This document shows, in pieces, positions 1-5,550 of a stretch of 7,706 nt of DNA. A program made the translations under genes and the position numbers. The notes under the pieces were generated by a model. The model saw only the letters and a program-made list of their open reading frames with translations. It was not told where the DNA came from and did not search any database. This DNA is from Actinomycetota bacterium (GTDB taxonomy: Bacteria; Actinomycetota; Humimicrobiia; Humimicrobiales; Humimicrobiaceae): contig JAMCQQ010000268.1 of NCBI GenBank assembly GCA_023379515.1, positions 1 through 7,706 on the forward strand, in the 5' to 3' direction. Each line of letters begins with the position of its first letter. Position 1 is the first letter of the stretch.

Positions 1-701
1 AAAAGCTGTTGCCCCATGTTCGCGAGAGTGGAAGAATTTCATCTATTACTATATAAAACATTATTCCTGATACCAATGACAGCAAAATAGCCAAAATATT
101 GGCATTCAATACAGGAAAAAGTAAAGTTCCTGCAATTATGGCGCCTAAAAGAGGAGTAAGGCTTATAAAGAAGGACCACGTAAATACTTTTGTTTTGTTT
201 CCTACAGCTTTATAAATCGGCATTGATATGGCTATTCCTTCAGGTATGTGATGCAAGGAAATGGCCACTCCAATTATTATACCCATCTTAACGTCAATAA
301 TTGAACTGAAAAAAACCGCAAGTCCCTCGGGAAAATTATGAAGCAGCACCCCCAATGCAATGTATGAGCCAGTCTTGAGTATTGCTCTGTCAGTATTGGT
401 TTCATTTTCATTTTTTGATTCAAAGAATCTATCAATTACAAAATGATCCAAAAAAAATATAAAAATAAATCCTGAAATAAATAATAAAATGGTATATAAA
501 AGTCCAATCTGAGCTATCCCTTCGGGGATAAAATCCAGAAAGGATATTCCTATCATTATCCCTGCTGCCAGCCCTAGCGAAAAAGTAAAAAATTTATGAT
601 TGTCTTTTTTAGCTGCAAGTCCCACTACGTTCCCGATATTTATCGAAATACCTGCAATGAAAGTGATTATTATTGCATTTATCAGCTGATGGCTGGTCAT
701 A
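1..701 (-). CDS. ZIP-family divalent metal transporter (ZupT-like), C-terminus off the left edge, apparent frameshift near the start
   Basis: Predicted inner-membrane permease importing zinc or other divalent metals. Read on the minus strand from the ATG at 701-699, and skipping one base in the A-run at 660-663, the product has 233 visible residues. The two hallmark ZIP metal-site helices are present: HNFPEG at about 121-126 and HHIPEG at about 150-155, followed by a DEILP segment near 220-224. Hydrophobic segments cover about seven helices, with a short charged loop rich in Asn and Glu at about 94-105. ZupT proteins are usually about 250-260 residues, so only the last helix should be missing. 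As written, the ATG frame hits TAA soon after the A-run, while the downstream frame has TAA TAA just upstream. Residues on both sides of the shift join into one good first helix, so one extra base is the simplest explanation. No convincing Shine-Dalgarno is visible. The family call is firm; substrate and gene integrity are not. Confidence 0.85.
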
Positions 702-790
702 TTTACGGAATAATTAAATTTTAAAATTGATATAATTTCATATTAATCTTTGCAAGTCAAAAAATAAATCAGGATAAGAATATTAAAAGA

Positions 791-823
791 GATTGAACTC
801 CAGCTTTTTACCGGAGTTCAATC
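791..823 (-). terminator. Rho-independent-like terminator of the 183-residue protein gene
   Basis: A perfect 11-bp inverted repeat (GATTGAACTCC at 791-801, its complement at 813-823) encloses an 11-base loop. It starts 16 bases past the stop codon at 840. Read on the minus strand the stem is followed by TCTCTTTTAAT, a moderate U-tract; on the plus strand the tail is A-rich, so minus-strand termination is favoured. Confidence 0.75.
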
Positions 824-839
824 AAAGCAAAATATAAGA

Positions 840-1391
840 CTATGCCGATTTTTTCATAACTTCTTTAAACTTTTCAGGAAATTGCGCCATAATCCCATCG
901 GTTATTGCGTCAGACATTTCAAGAATTTCATCATGGACTTTGTCATAAGCCTTAACATCAGCAGCCCAGTCTCCCTTTAAGCGTGCAACTGCTTCTTCAA
1001 GCGTAAGATCCAGGTGCATTTTCATCATTTTCTTGACCGCGTCAAGAGGCCAGTTTTTTGGATTTGCGCCACTTAAAAAAGCTGAAATTTCATCTGCATT
1101 AGAATACCACTTCTGATTTTCTGTTTTGAGTTTATCCTGATTGCCGGCTTTGGCAGCAGTCAGCACTTCATAAGCTCCGGATATGTGCTCTTTTAATAAC
1201 TTTATAAGCTTATCGCCTGCTGCATTGCCATAATATGGCTTTATTGCATTTCCTATGTCTTCCTGATTTTTCATAAGACGGTCCACTGCAGCATTTGTAT
1301 CGTCCAGGCTGGCTGCAGCACTTATTATTACTACCCTTGTCCACATTACGTGGTCTTCCCATAGCTTTCTCATGTCACATCGTAATTTCAT
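840..1391 (-). CDS. Uncharacterised 183-residue helical protein, 'KLWEDH..WTR' family
   Basis: No function can be assigned. The sequence is almost wholly helical and hydrophilic and has no signal peptide or membrane segment with this start. It resembles, from memory, a recurring family of uncharacterised bacterial proteins that share the N-terminal motif KLWEDH-x-x-WTR (residues 9-19), a central DIGNAIKPYYG block (45-55), KWYSNADEI (94-102), MHLDLT (125-130) and a C-terminal DGIMAQFPEKF (165-175). Some homologues I recall carry a leader peptide; this one starts almost at the motif. Histidines at 14, 69, 126 and 153, each next to Asp or Glu or within two residues of one, recur along the helices and could bind metal, which is inference only. 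The start is set by a perfect AAGGAGG at 1398-1404, six bases from the ATG. The gene stands alone, between arsM and the ZIP gene on the same strand, with its own terminator. Confidence 0.85.
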   Translation of the reverse strand: MKLRCDMRKLWEDHVMWTRVVIISAAASLDDTNAAVDRLMKNQEDIGNAIKPYYGNAAGDKLIKLLKEHISGAYEVLTAAKAGNQDKLKTENQKWYSNADEISAFLSGANPKNWPLDAVKKMMKMHLDLTLEEAVARLKGDWAADVKAYDKVHDEILEMSDAITDGIMAQFPEKFKEVMKKSA

Positions 1392-1581
1392 TTTATACCT
1401 CCTTGTTCTTTTTAAAAAATTGTAAAAAATATTTTTTATGCATTTTAATTTGGTCTTATATATAAAAAATAATGAAGGAATTTACCTAATTATGAGCAGT
1501 AAAAATAAAATTTTTTACTTTTATATATTTTATTACTGGATATTGCTTCATATATCTATTAATATCTATGATATTGTATTT

Positions 1582-1612
1582 TTGAAAAGCTTTAATTTTT
1601 TTTTAGTATAAT
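1582..1612 (+). promoter_or_regulatory. Possible plus-strand promoter facing the arsM 3' end
   Basis: TTGAAA at 1582-1587 and a perfect TATAAT at 1607-1612 are separated by 19 bases, slightly longer than ideal. Transcription would start near 1619 and meet the hairpin at 1641-1663 about 20 bases later. No plus-strand gene follows, so this is either a small RNA or antisense promoter or a chance match in AT-rich DNA. Confidence 0.25.
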
Positions 1613-1640
1613 CTTGGAGCACAATAATAGTAACGGTATT

Positions 1641-1663
1641 ATGACCAGTATTACCCTGGTCAT
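1641..1663. terminator. Hairpin downstream of arsM
   Basis: An 8-bp perfect stem (ATGACCAG at 1641-1648 with CTGGTCAT at 1656-1663) closes a 7-base loop. It lies about 57 bases past the arsM stop. The T-rich tail (TTTATTGG) lies on the plus-strand side; the minus-strand side continues AATACCG. It therefore looks more like a plus-strand terminator, or a processing and stability hairpin for the arsM transcript. Confidence 0.4.
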
Positions 1664-1719
1664 TTTATTGGTATTTGTTTAAATGAAGATAAATACTTCG
1701 GATTTTTGCAGAAGCGGTA

Positions 1720-2559
1720 CTATCTTTTTGGTTTTAACGCATAAACTTTTATGCTTAAAATGGAATCCTTTAAGTCGTTAATCTGATTTTCAGATAAGTT
1801 TAAATCATTTATGATTGTTGCTGCAATACCATCACTTGCAATATAGGTAATGGGAAAAATAGCTTCATCCATTATTTTTACGTCTGTAAAACCAGCCTTC
1901 TTTATTGAATTTAAATAGCTGTCTTTAATTGTTGCCCCTGAAATACATCCTACATAAGCCGTAACATTATCTATAACAAAATCCGGCAATTCTTTGGTTA
2001 AAACAATATCCGAAACCATTATTCTTCCTCCTGGTTTCAAAACCCGGAACGCTTCTGAAAAAACTCTATCCTTGTCAGGAGCGAGATTAATAACACAATT
2101 GGATATAATTATATCTATAATTTCATCGGCAACCGGTAAATTTTCAATCTCTCCCAATCTGAATTCAACATTGGGGAAATTGCCTTTCTTTGCATTTTCT
2201 CTTGCTTTTTCAAGCATTTCAGGAGTCATGTCAACTCCTATTATCCTGCCTTCTGGTCCGATTTTTTCAGCAGCCAGAAAACAATCGAAGCCTGCCCCTG
2301 AACCTAAATCCAACACTATTTCACCTTTGGCAAGTGAAGCCATTGCTATGGGATTTCCACATCCAAGACCTAAATTAGAGCCTTCCGGGACCTTATTTAA
2401 ATCTTCTTCAGAATAACCTATGTTTGAGCTTATTTCTTTTGCCAGGTCCGTTTGTCCGCAGCAGTTAGAACTAACAGCAGATCCTGAGCAGCATGAGCTG
2501 CCCCTTGCAACTTTTGCATAGTTTTCTCTTACAACCTTTTTTACGTTTTCTTCTTTCAT
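1720..2559 (-). CDS. arsM: Arsenite S-adenosylmethyltransferase ArsM
   Basis: Cytosolic enzyme that methylates As(III) with S-adenosylmethionine, giving methylated and finally volatile arsenicals. The 279-residue length fits bacterial ArsM. The SAM-binding motif I, DLGSGAGFD, is at residues 84-92, preceded by the ArsM-typical LGLGCGNP (64-70) and followed by the acidic GVD strand end (108-110). Three cysteines sit where the family places its arsenic ligands: C67 in GLGCGNP, C155 in SNCVINL and C205 in VGCISGA. The N-terminus also has two Cys-Cys pairs (23-24 and 33-34), common in this family and possibly helping to capture arsenic. The start is supported by GAGAGGA at 2564-2570, four bases from the ATG. 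The gene appears monocistronic: it is divergent from the ferritin gene and more than 300 bases from the next minus-strand gene. No arsR, arsB or arsC is in the window. Identification is firm. Confidence 0.95.
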   Translation of the reverse strand: MKEENVKKVVRENYAKVARGSSCCSGSAVSSNCCGQTDLAKEISSNIGYSEEDLNKVPEGSNLGLGCGNPIAMASLAKGEIVLDLGSGAGFDCFLAAEKIGPEGRIIGVDMTPEMLEKARENAKKGNFPNVEFRLGEIENLPVADEIIDIIISNCVINLAPDKDRVFSEAFRVLKPGGRIMVSDIVLTKELPDFVIDNVTAYVGCISGATIKDSYLNSIKKAGFTDVKIMDEAIFPITYIASDGIAATIINDLNLSENQINDLKDSILSIKVYALKPKR

Positions 2560-2625
2560 AATTTCCTCTCAATGCAGCTAATGTATTAAAAATTAAATAG
2601 TAATTTAAAAGCTTGCATATTTTTG

Positions 2626-2654
2626 ATTATAATACATAATATTGAAATATTCAA
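2626..2654 (-). promoter_or_regulatory. arsM promoter with overlapping palindrome (possible ArsR-type operator)
   Basis: On the minus strand TTGAAT (2654-2649) and a perfect TATAAT (2631-2626) are separated by exactly 17 bases, giving a strong sigma70-type promoter with a start near 2619 and a leader of about 60 bases. The -35 lies inside the palindrome TTGAA-ATA-TTCAA at 2642-2654. ArsR/SmtB repressors bind AT-rich inverted repeats with TTCA or TGAA arms over promoters, so arsenic-responsive control is a reasonable inference; the regulator is not in the window. Confidence 0.6.
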
Positions 2655-2806
2655 ATATATAATTATATTAAATCGTCAGCATATTAAATTAATAAATTTT
2701 GATAAATTTTAAGCAGATAAGTTCTTATATTTATAGGTTATAGAGATGTCCGATAAATTTATATGATGCAGATATCTTATAATAAATCATTTCACATTAG
2801 CAATAT

Positions 2807-2835
2807 TTGGAAATTAAAACTAAATTGCATATAAT
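2807..2835 (+). promoter_or_regulatory. Promoter of the EncFtn-like ferritin gene
   Basis: TTGGAA at 2807-2812 and a perfect TATAAT at 2830-2835 are 17 bases apart, with TG two bases before the -10 box. The predicted start is near 2842, leaving a leader of about 40 bases that ends in a strong GGAGG at 2874-2878. Confidence 0.6.
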
Positions 2836-2883
2836 GATCTCATTGTAAGCTAAAAATTTTAAAAATATTTAAAGGAGGATAAA

Positions 2884-3168
2884 ATGTTATCAAGTTTTCC
2901 AATTGATCTAAACAAAGTAAAAAAAGAAAACATAGATCAGGAAGTCTTAAGACTAGCCATAATAGCTGAGCTCGATGCAATAAATCTATATGAGCAGCTG
3001 ACTGCATATACCGGCAACACAGATATCAAGAGAGTAATGCTTGATATAGCCAGGGAAGAAAAGACACATGTCGGAGAATTTCAGACACTTCTTTTAATGC
3101 TTGACAAGCAGCAGGTTAGAGAACTTGAAGAGGGCAAGAAGGAAGTTGCAAAGGAATTGAAAAAATAG
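2884..3168 (+). CDS. Encapsulated-ferritin-like (EncFtn) protein, stand-alone form
   Basis: Small ferritin-like protein expected to oxidise Fe(II) and pass iron to mineral stores. EncFtn proteins have two helices per chain and form the ferroxidase site between subunits of a ring-shaped decamer. The 94 residues fit this half-ferritin size. Iron ligands align with the Rhodospirillum rubrum protein: E29 in AELDAINLYE, then E59 and H62 in REEKTHVGEF, matching E32, E62 and H65; Y36 is also kept. The closest sequences I recall are the N-terminal EncFtn domain fused to encapsulin in Pyrococcus and free-standing clostridial versions. The C-terminus is a Lys/Glu-rich tail (83-94) without the Gly-Ser-Leu type encapsulin-targeting peptide. 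The start has GGAGG five bases upstream. No encapsulin gene follows; the next 477 bases hold only a transposase relic. An annotation as rubrerythrin-like would describe the same fold. Confidence 0.85.
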   Translation: MLSSFPIDLNKVKKENIDQEVLRLAIIAELDAINLYEQLTAYTGNTDIKRVMLDIAREEKTHVGEFQTLLLMLDKQQVRELEEGKKEVAKELKK

Positions 3169-3206
3169 ATTATTAGTGTTGGTTCACAGGCAAATTTAAG
3201 GAGTCC

Positions 3207-3238
3207 AAATCGACAAATTTTGATAAATTTGTGGATTT
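3207..3238 (+). terminator. AT-rich hairpin downstream of the ferritin gene, likely terminator
   Basis: AAATC-G-ACAAATTT at 3207-3220 pairs with AAATTTGT-G-GATTT at 3225-3238, giving 13 base pairs, one G-G mismatch and a 4-base TGAT loop. It starts 38 bases past the ferritin stop and is followed by ATTATTATGTT, a weak T-rich tail. The stem is AT-rich, so termination strength is uncertain; it could instead be a transposon-end structure, because the relic lies just beyond it. Confidence 0.45.
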
Positions 3239-3278
3239 ATTATTATGTTGAATCCATGTATAAAAGAGCATACGAACT

Positions 3279-3308
3279 TCCGGATAATTATAAATTCATA
3301 TATCCGGA
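3279..3308. repeat. Inverted repeat TCCGGATA / TATCCGGA
   Basis: Perfect 8-bp arms at 3279-3286 and 3301-3308 enclose a 14-base AT-rich loop. It lies at the downstream edge of the recognisable transposase relic. It may be a leftover structural element of the inserted DNA or chance; there is no U-tract that would make it a clear terminator. Confidence 0.4.
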
Positions 3309-3311
3309 GCA

Positions 3312-3452
3312 ATCCGGTATTTTCTTAATTACCTTATAATCTTCTATAAATGCAATAATTCTCATTTACTTAGTACGGTTGGGGTATATTATGGGGTCTG
3401 CTTCATGGATTTTCTTTATTAATATTGAACTTAAATCCTCCATTGAAGCATA
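3312..3452 (-). pseudogene. Decayed C-terminus of an insertion-sequence transposase
   Basis: Translated on the minus strand, 3425-3369 reads ILIKKIHEADPIIYPNRTK, then a TAA stop (3368-3366), then MRIIAFIEDYKVIKKI from 3365. This matches, from memory, the conserved end of a common transposase group (I think IS91-like, Y2 type): RLIKKIYEVDPL, a CPKCG zinc knuckle, then MRIIAFIEDP-VI-KIL. In the knuckle, the two cysteines are replaced by Tyr (TAC for TGC) and Arg (CGT for TGT), each one transition away, and an in-frame stop follows. The frame is open further upstream to 3452, where a TAG ends it, but residues there are not recognisable. After about 3312 the expected KILxxLG continuation is lost (KKIPD). 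The rest of the element is absent, so this is an old, inactivated fragment. Family assignment is tentative; its identity as a transposase tail is fairly secure. Confidence 0.7.
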
Positions 3453-3520
3453 TTTAATCTAAAATTAACCTGCTTGTAACATATCTGAAACAATTTGGTT
3501 ATATAATTTGCTAATAATTT

Positions 3521-3549
3521 TTGAGTGCAGATGTCTGAAGGTATTTAAT
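3521..3549 (+). promoter_or_regulatory. Candidate amt-glnK promoter
   Basis: TTGAGT at 3521-3526 and TTTAAT at 3544-3549 (one mismatch to TATAAT) are exactly 17 bases apart, predicting a start near 3556 and a leader of about 90 bases. No well-spaced -24/-12 sigma54 site was found, although nitrogen genes often use one. Other AT-rich matches exist, so this is a best guess. Confidence 0.35.
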
Positions 3550-3645
3550 AAAAATCTGCTTTTCGTGGAATATTCATTATCTTTAGAATGTGGTTTTGAG
3601 CAAAATATAAATTTATTTACAAAGTCTTTTTAAAAGTAGGTTATC

Positions 3646-4875
3646 ATGCAAATTAACTCAGGAGATACAGCCTGGATATTGATCTCAACAGCTCTGGTTA
3701 TGCTTATGACGCCAGGGCTTGCATTTTTTTATGGCGGAATGGTCAGAAGGAAAAATACTCTGTCCACAATAATGATGAGCTTTATGACGCTGGGGCTCAT
3801 TGGAGTGTTGTGGGTTCTATATGGTTACAGTTTAAGCTTCGGCAAGGATGTTCTGGGTATCATCGGAGGTTTGAATTTTTTAGGGCTTCAAAATGTCGGC
3901 CAGACTCCTTCGGCAGTTTATGCAACAACAGTGCCGCATTTATCCTTTATGGCTTATCAGATGATGTTTGCTGTCATAACTGTTGCTCTGATAACCGGTG
4001 CAGTAGTTGAAAGGATGAAATTCAGCGCTATCTTATTGTTTTCAATATTATGGTTTACTATTGTATATTCACCGATTGCACACTGGGTTTGGGGAGGCGG
4101 CTGGCTTGCAAAACTAGGCGCGCTGGATTTTGCCGGAGGTGCGGTCGTTCATATCAATGCAGGAGTATCTGCGCTTGCACTTGCAATGCTTTTAGGTCCG
4201 CGAAAAGGCTATAAAAATGGTTTTTCATCTGAGGCCCACAATGTCCCATATATTGTTATAGGGGCCGGAATTCTGTGGTTCGGCTGGTTCGGTTTTAATG
4301 CAGGAAGTGCTTTGACGTCAGGCGGTTTGGCATCAAGCGCATTTGTTGCAACTAATACTTCTGCCGCCGCCGCCGCGCTTACCTGGATGCTTTTAAGCTG
4401 GTTTTACCACAGGCCGACAGTATCAGGCATAGCTACCGGAGCGGTGGCAGGGCTCGTTGCAATTACCCCGGCTGCAGGTTATGTCGTTCCTATTATGGGA
4501 ATCCCGATCGGCATTGGTGCAACTCTTGTTTGCTTTTACATGATGCGTCTGCGGAATAAGACACGGGTTGATGAATCTCTTGATGTATGGGCCTGTCATG
4601 GAATGGCCGGCACATGGGGTGCGATTGCTACAGGCATTTTTGCTACCGTAAAAGTAAATCCTGCAGGAGCAAACGGATTGATTACAGGTAATTTCCTGCT
4701 TTTAGGCAAACAGATGATTGCAGTTCTGGTAATATGGATTTTCTCTTTTATCATGACATGGCTTATCGGTAAACTTATAGATATAACCATTGGACTTAGA
4801 GTCAGTGAAACCGAAGAGGTTGTCGGACTTGATATTTCCCAGCATGGAGAAAGAGCTTATGGCGGAGAGAATTGA
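3646..4875 (+). CDS. amt: Ammonium transporter (Amt/Mep/Rh family)
   Basis: Trimeric inner-membrane channel that takes up ammonium. The 409 residues and about 11 hydrophobic helices fit the family; the N-terminus MQINSGDTAWILISTALVML leads straight into helix one, without the cleaved leader of E. coli AmtB. Key residues are present: D161 of the recruitment site in LDFAGG, the twin pore histidines H169 (VVHINAG) and H318 (WACHGMAG), the phenylalanine gate at F108 (YQMMFA) and F217 (GFNAGS), and the signature DFAGGAVVHINAGVSAL at 161-177. The C-terminal tail keeps the regulatory block ETEEVVGLDISQHGE (388-402), through which PII proteins close the channel; that fits the PII gene 86 bases downstream. 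The start has only a weak AGTAGG five bases upstream, but family alignment supports it. Confidence 0.97.
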   Translation: MQINSGDTAWILISTALVMLMTPGLAFFYGGMVRRKNTLSTIMMSFMTLGLIGVLWVLYGYSLSFGKDVLGIIGGLNFLGLQNVGQTPSAVYATTVPHLSFMAYQMMFAVITVALITGAVVERMKFSAILLFSILWFTIVYSPIAHWVWGGGWLAKLGALDFAGGAVVHINAGVSALALAMLLGPRKGYKNGFSSEAHNVPYIVIGAGILWFGWFGFNAGSALTSGGLASSAFVATNTSAAAAALTWMLLSWFYHRPTVSGIATGAVAGLVAITPAAGYVVPIMGIPIGIGATLVCFYMMRLRNKTRVDESLDVWACHGMAGTWGAIATGIFATVKVNPAGANGLITGNFLLLGKQMIAVLVIWIFSFIMTWLIGKLIDITIGLRVSETEEVVGLDISQHGERAYGGEN

Positions 4876-4961
4876 AAAAATGGTAACACATCTGTTTTTC
4901 CGGATCCAATAATACAAAAATATAAATATTTTTAAAGATAAATTATCTCTGGAGTATTAGT

Positions 4962-5300
4962 ATGAAAAAGGTAGAAGCAATAATTCGTGAGGATAATTTT
5001 GCGCAGGTTAAGCATGCTCTGGAAGATAAAGGATTTGTAAGCATGACAATAAGCGACGTATCCGGAAGAGGCCAGCAAAAGGGCATTGCTTTAAAATGGC
5101 GTGCCGGAGAACACAGAGTTGAGTTTCTGCCTAAAAAGAAAATAGAAATAGTTGTTGAGGATAAGGATATTGATACAGTCATTAATATAATCTGTGAAAA
5201 CAGCCAAACAGGAATCTTTGGTGATGGCAAGATATTTGTAATACCGGTAGAAGAAGTCATACGAATAAGAACAAGAGAAAAAGGAACCGAAGCCATATAA
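4962..5300 (+). CDS. glnK: Nitrogen regulatory protein PII (GlnK type), Tyr51 replaced by His
   Basis: Trimeric cytosolic sensor that binds ATP/ADP and 2-oxoglutarate and, when nitrogen is ample, inserts its T-loop into the Amt pore. The 112 residues match PII length exactly and align without gaps to E. coli GlnB. Visible are the VSGRGQQKG strand and turn (33-41, with Q39 of the 2-oxoglutarate site), the T-loop (about 37-55), FLPKKKIEIVV (55-65), the second signature TGIFGDGKIFV (83-93) and the nucleotide-binding RIRT (101-104). The T-loop reads WRAGEHRVEF, so position 51, the uridylylated tyrosine of enteric PII, is histidine. Classical uridylylation is therefore not possible there, and control by direct ligand binding is likely. 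The start has GGAG seven bases upstream. Pairing with amt makes GlnK the best name, although GlnB and GlnK are not separable by sequence alone. Confidence 0.95.
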   Translation: MKKVEAIIREDNFAQVKHALEDKGFVSMTISDVSGRGQQKGIALKWRAGEHRVEFLPKKKIEIVVEDKDIDTVINIICENSQTGIFGDGKIFVIPVEEVIRIRTREKGTEAI

Positions 5301-5550
5301 CCGGAAAAGAAAAACCATATTAGAATGGAGCATTGGAATGGAAAAACTTCAAACTCCTGTTTTGGCAAAGGTGAATGAATATACAAAAAAGTTTGTGTTT
5401 TTACTATTTGATTATGACAATCTTCATTGTATTATTAATACGCAGGATAAATCAGTATACCGGATAATTACACTTAGCATCTGATAAAACCTAAAAGAAG
5501 AAGAAGCAGCAGGATTAGCAAAGAATATTTCTCAAACTTTTTTACCTGGC
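5301..5550. other. Gap between glnK and the DUF192 gene, with a possible small ORF
   Basis: This 250-base stretch contains no recognised gene. It holds a 48-codon ORF with a reasonable ribosome binding site and, directly after its tandem TGA TAA stops, a further open stretch (5488-5550) in the same frame that runs into the DUF192 start. I saw no clear terminator after glnK, so the genes may be co-transcribed. Confidence 0.5.
5338..5484 (+). CDS. Possible small protein, 48 residues, unknown
   Basis: ATG at 5338-5340 preceded by TGGAG seven bases upstream, ending at TGA 5482-5484 (with TAA immediately after). The product begins MEKLQTPVLAKVNEYTKKF, then a short hydrophobic and aromatic stretch (FVFLLFDYDNL), and ends in VYRIITLSI. 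It has no signal peptide or recognisable motif. It lies 37 bases after glnK and is in the same frame as the DUF192 ORF downstream. It could be a real small gene of the amt-glnK transcript, a remnant of a longer N-terminal region, or a chance ORF. Confidence 0.35.
   Translation: MEKLQTPVLAKVNEYTKKFVFLLFDYDNLHCIINTQDKSVYRIITLSI

Larger units (their letters stand above)
1392..1719. other. AT-rich intergenic region between arsM and the 183-residue protein gene
   Basis: These 328 bases have no coding potential that I can see on either strand; all frames are broken by frequent stops and the composition is extremely AT-rich. They hold the Shine-Dalgarno of the left gene, presumably its promoter (several AT-rich -10 candidates, none with a good -35), a hairpin at 1641-1663 and a plus-strand promoter-like element at 1582-1612. 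Confidence 0.6.
2560..2883. other. Divergent promoter region between arsM and the ferritin gene
   Basis: These 324 bases of very AT-rich DNA have no coding frame that I can support. They hold back-to-back control regions: the arsM promoter and palindrome near 2626-2654 and the ferritin promoter at 2807-2835, about 170 bases apart, so the two genes need not share control. The segment also carries one copy of a 16-bp repeat at 2694-2709, discussed separately. Confidence 0.65.
3169..3645. other. Long gap between the ferritin gene and amt, containing a transposon relic
   Basis: These 477 bases contain no intact gene. They hold a long AT-rich hairpin (3207-3238), an inverted repeat with arms TCCGGATA (3279-3286) and TATCCGGA (3301-3308), a decayed minus-strand transposase C-terminus (about 3312-3452) and, nearest amt, a candidate promoter. 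I found no trace of an encapsulin coding sequence here. Confidence 0.65.

Noticed and set aside
732..760. Minus-strand TTGACT box upstream of the ZIP gene
   Set aside because: The -35 is good, but no acceptable -10 lies at 16-18 bases (AATTAT at best), so a promoter is not supported.
1994..2416. Plus-strand 140-codon ORF inside arsM
   Set aside because: It is a shadow frame opposite a securely identified gene, with no ribosome binding site or recognisable domain.
3391..3462. Plus-strand 23-codon ORF beginning MGSASW
   Set aside because: It lies antisense to the transposase relic, is very short, and shows no family resemblance.
3497..3511. Sigma54-like GG...GC element upstream of amt
   Set aside because: The GG and GC are 11 bases apart instead of the required 10, and the TGGCAC core is absent.
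3280..5470. 11-bp match CCGGATAATTA at 3280-3290 and 5460-5470
   Set aside because: It is short and mostly AT-rich, the contexts are unrelated and there is no further similarity, so chance is likely.
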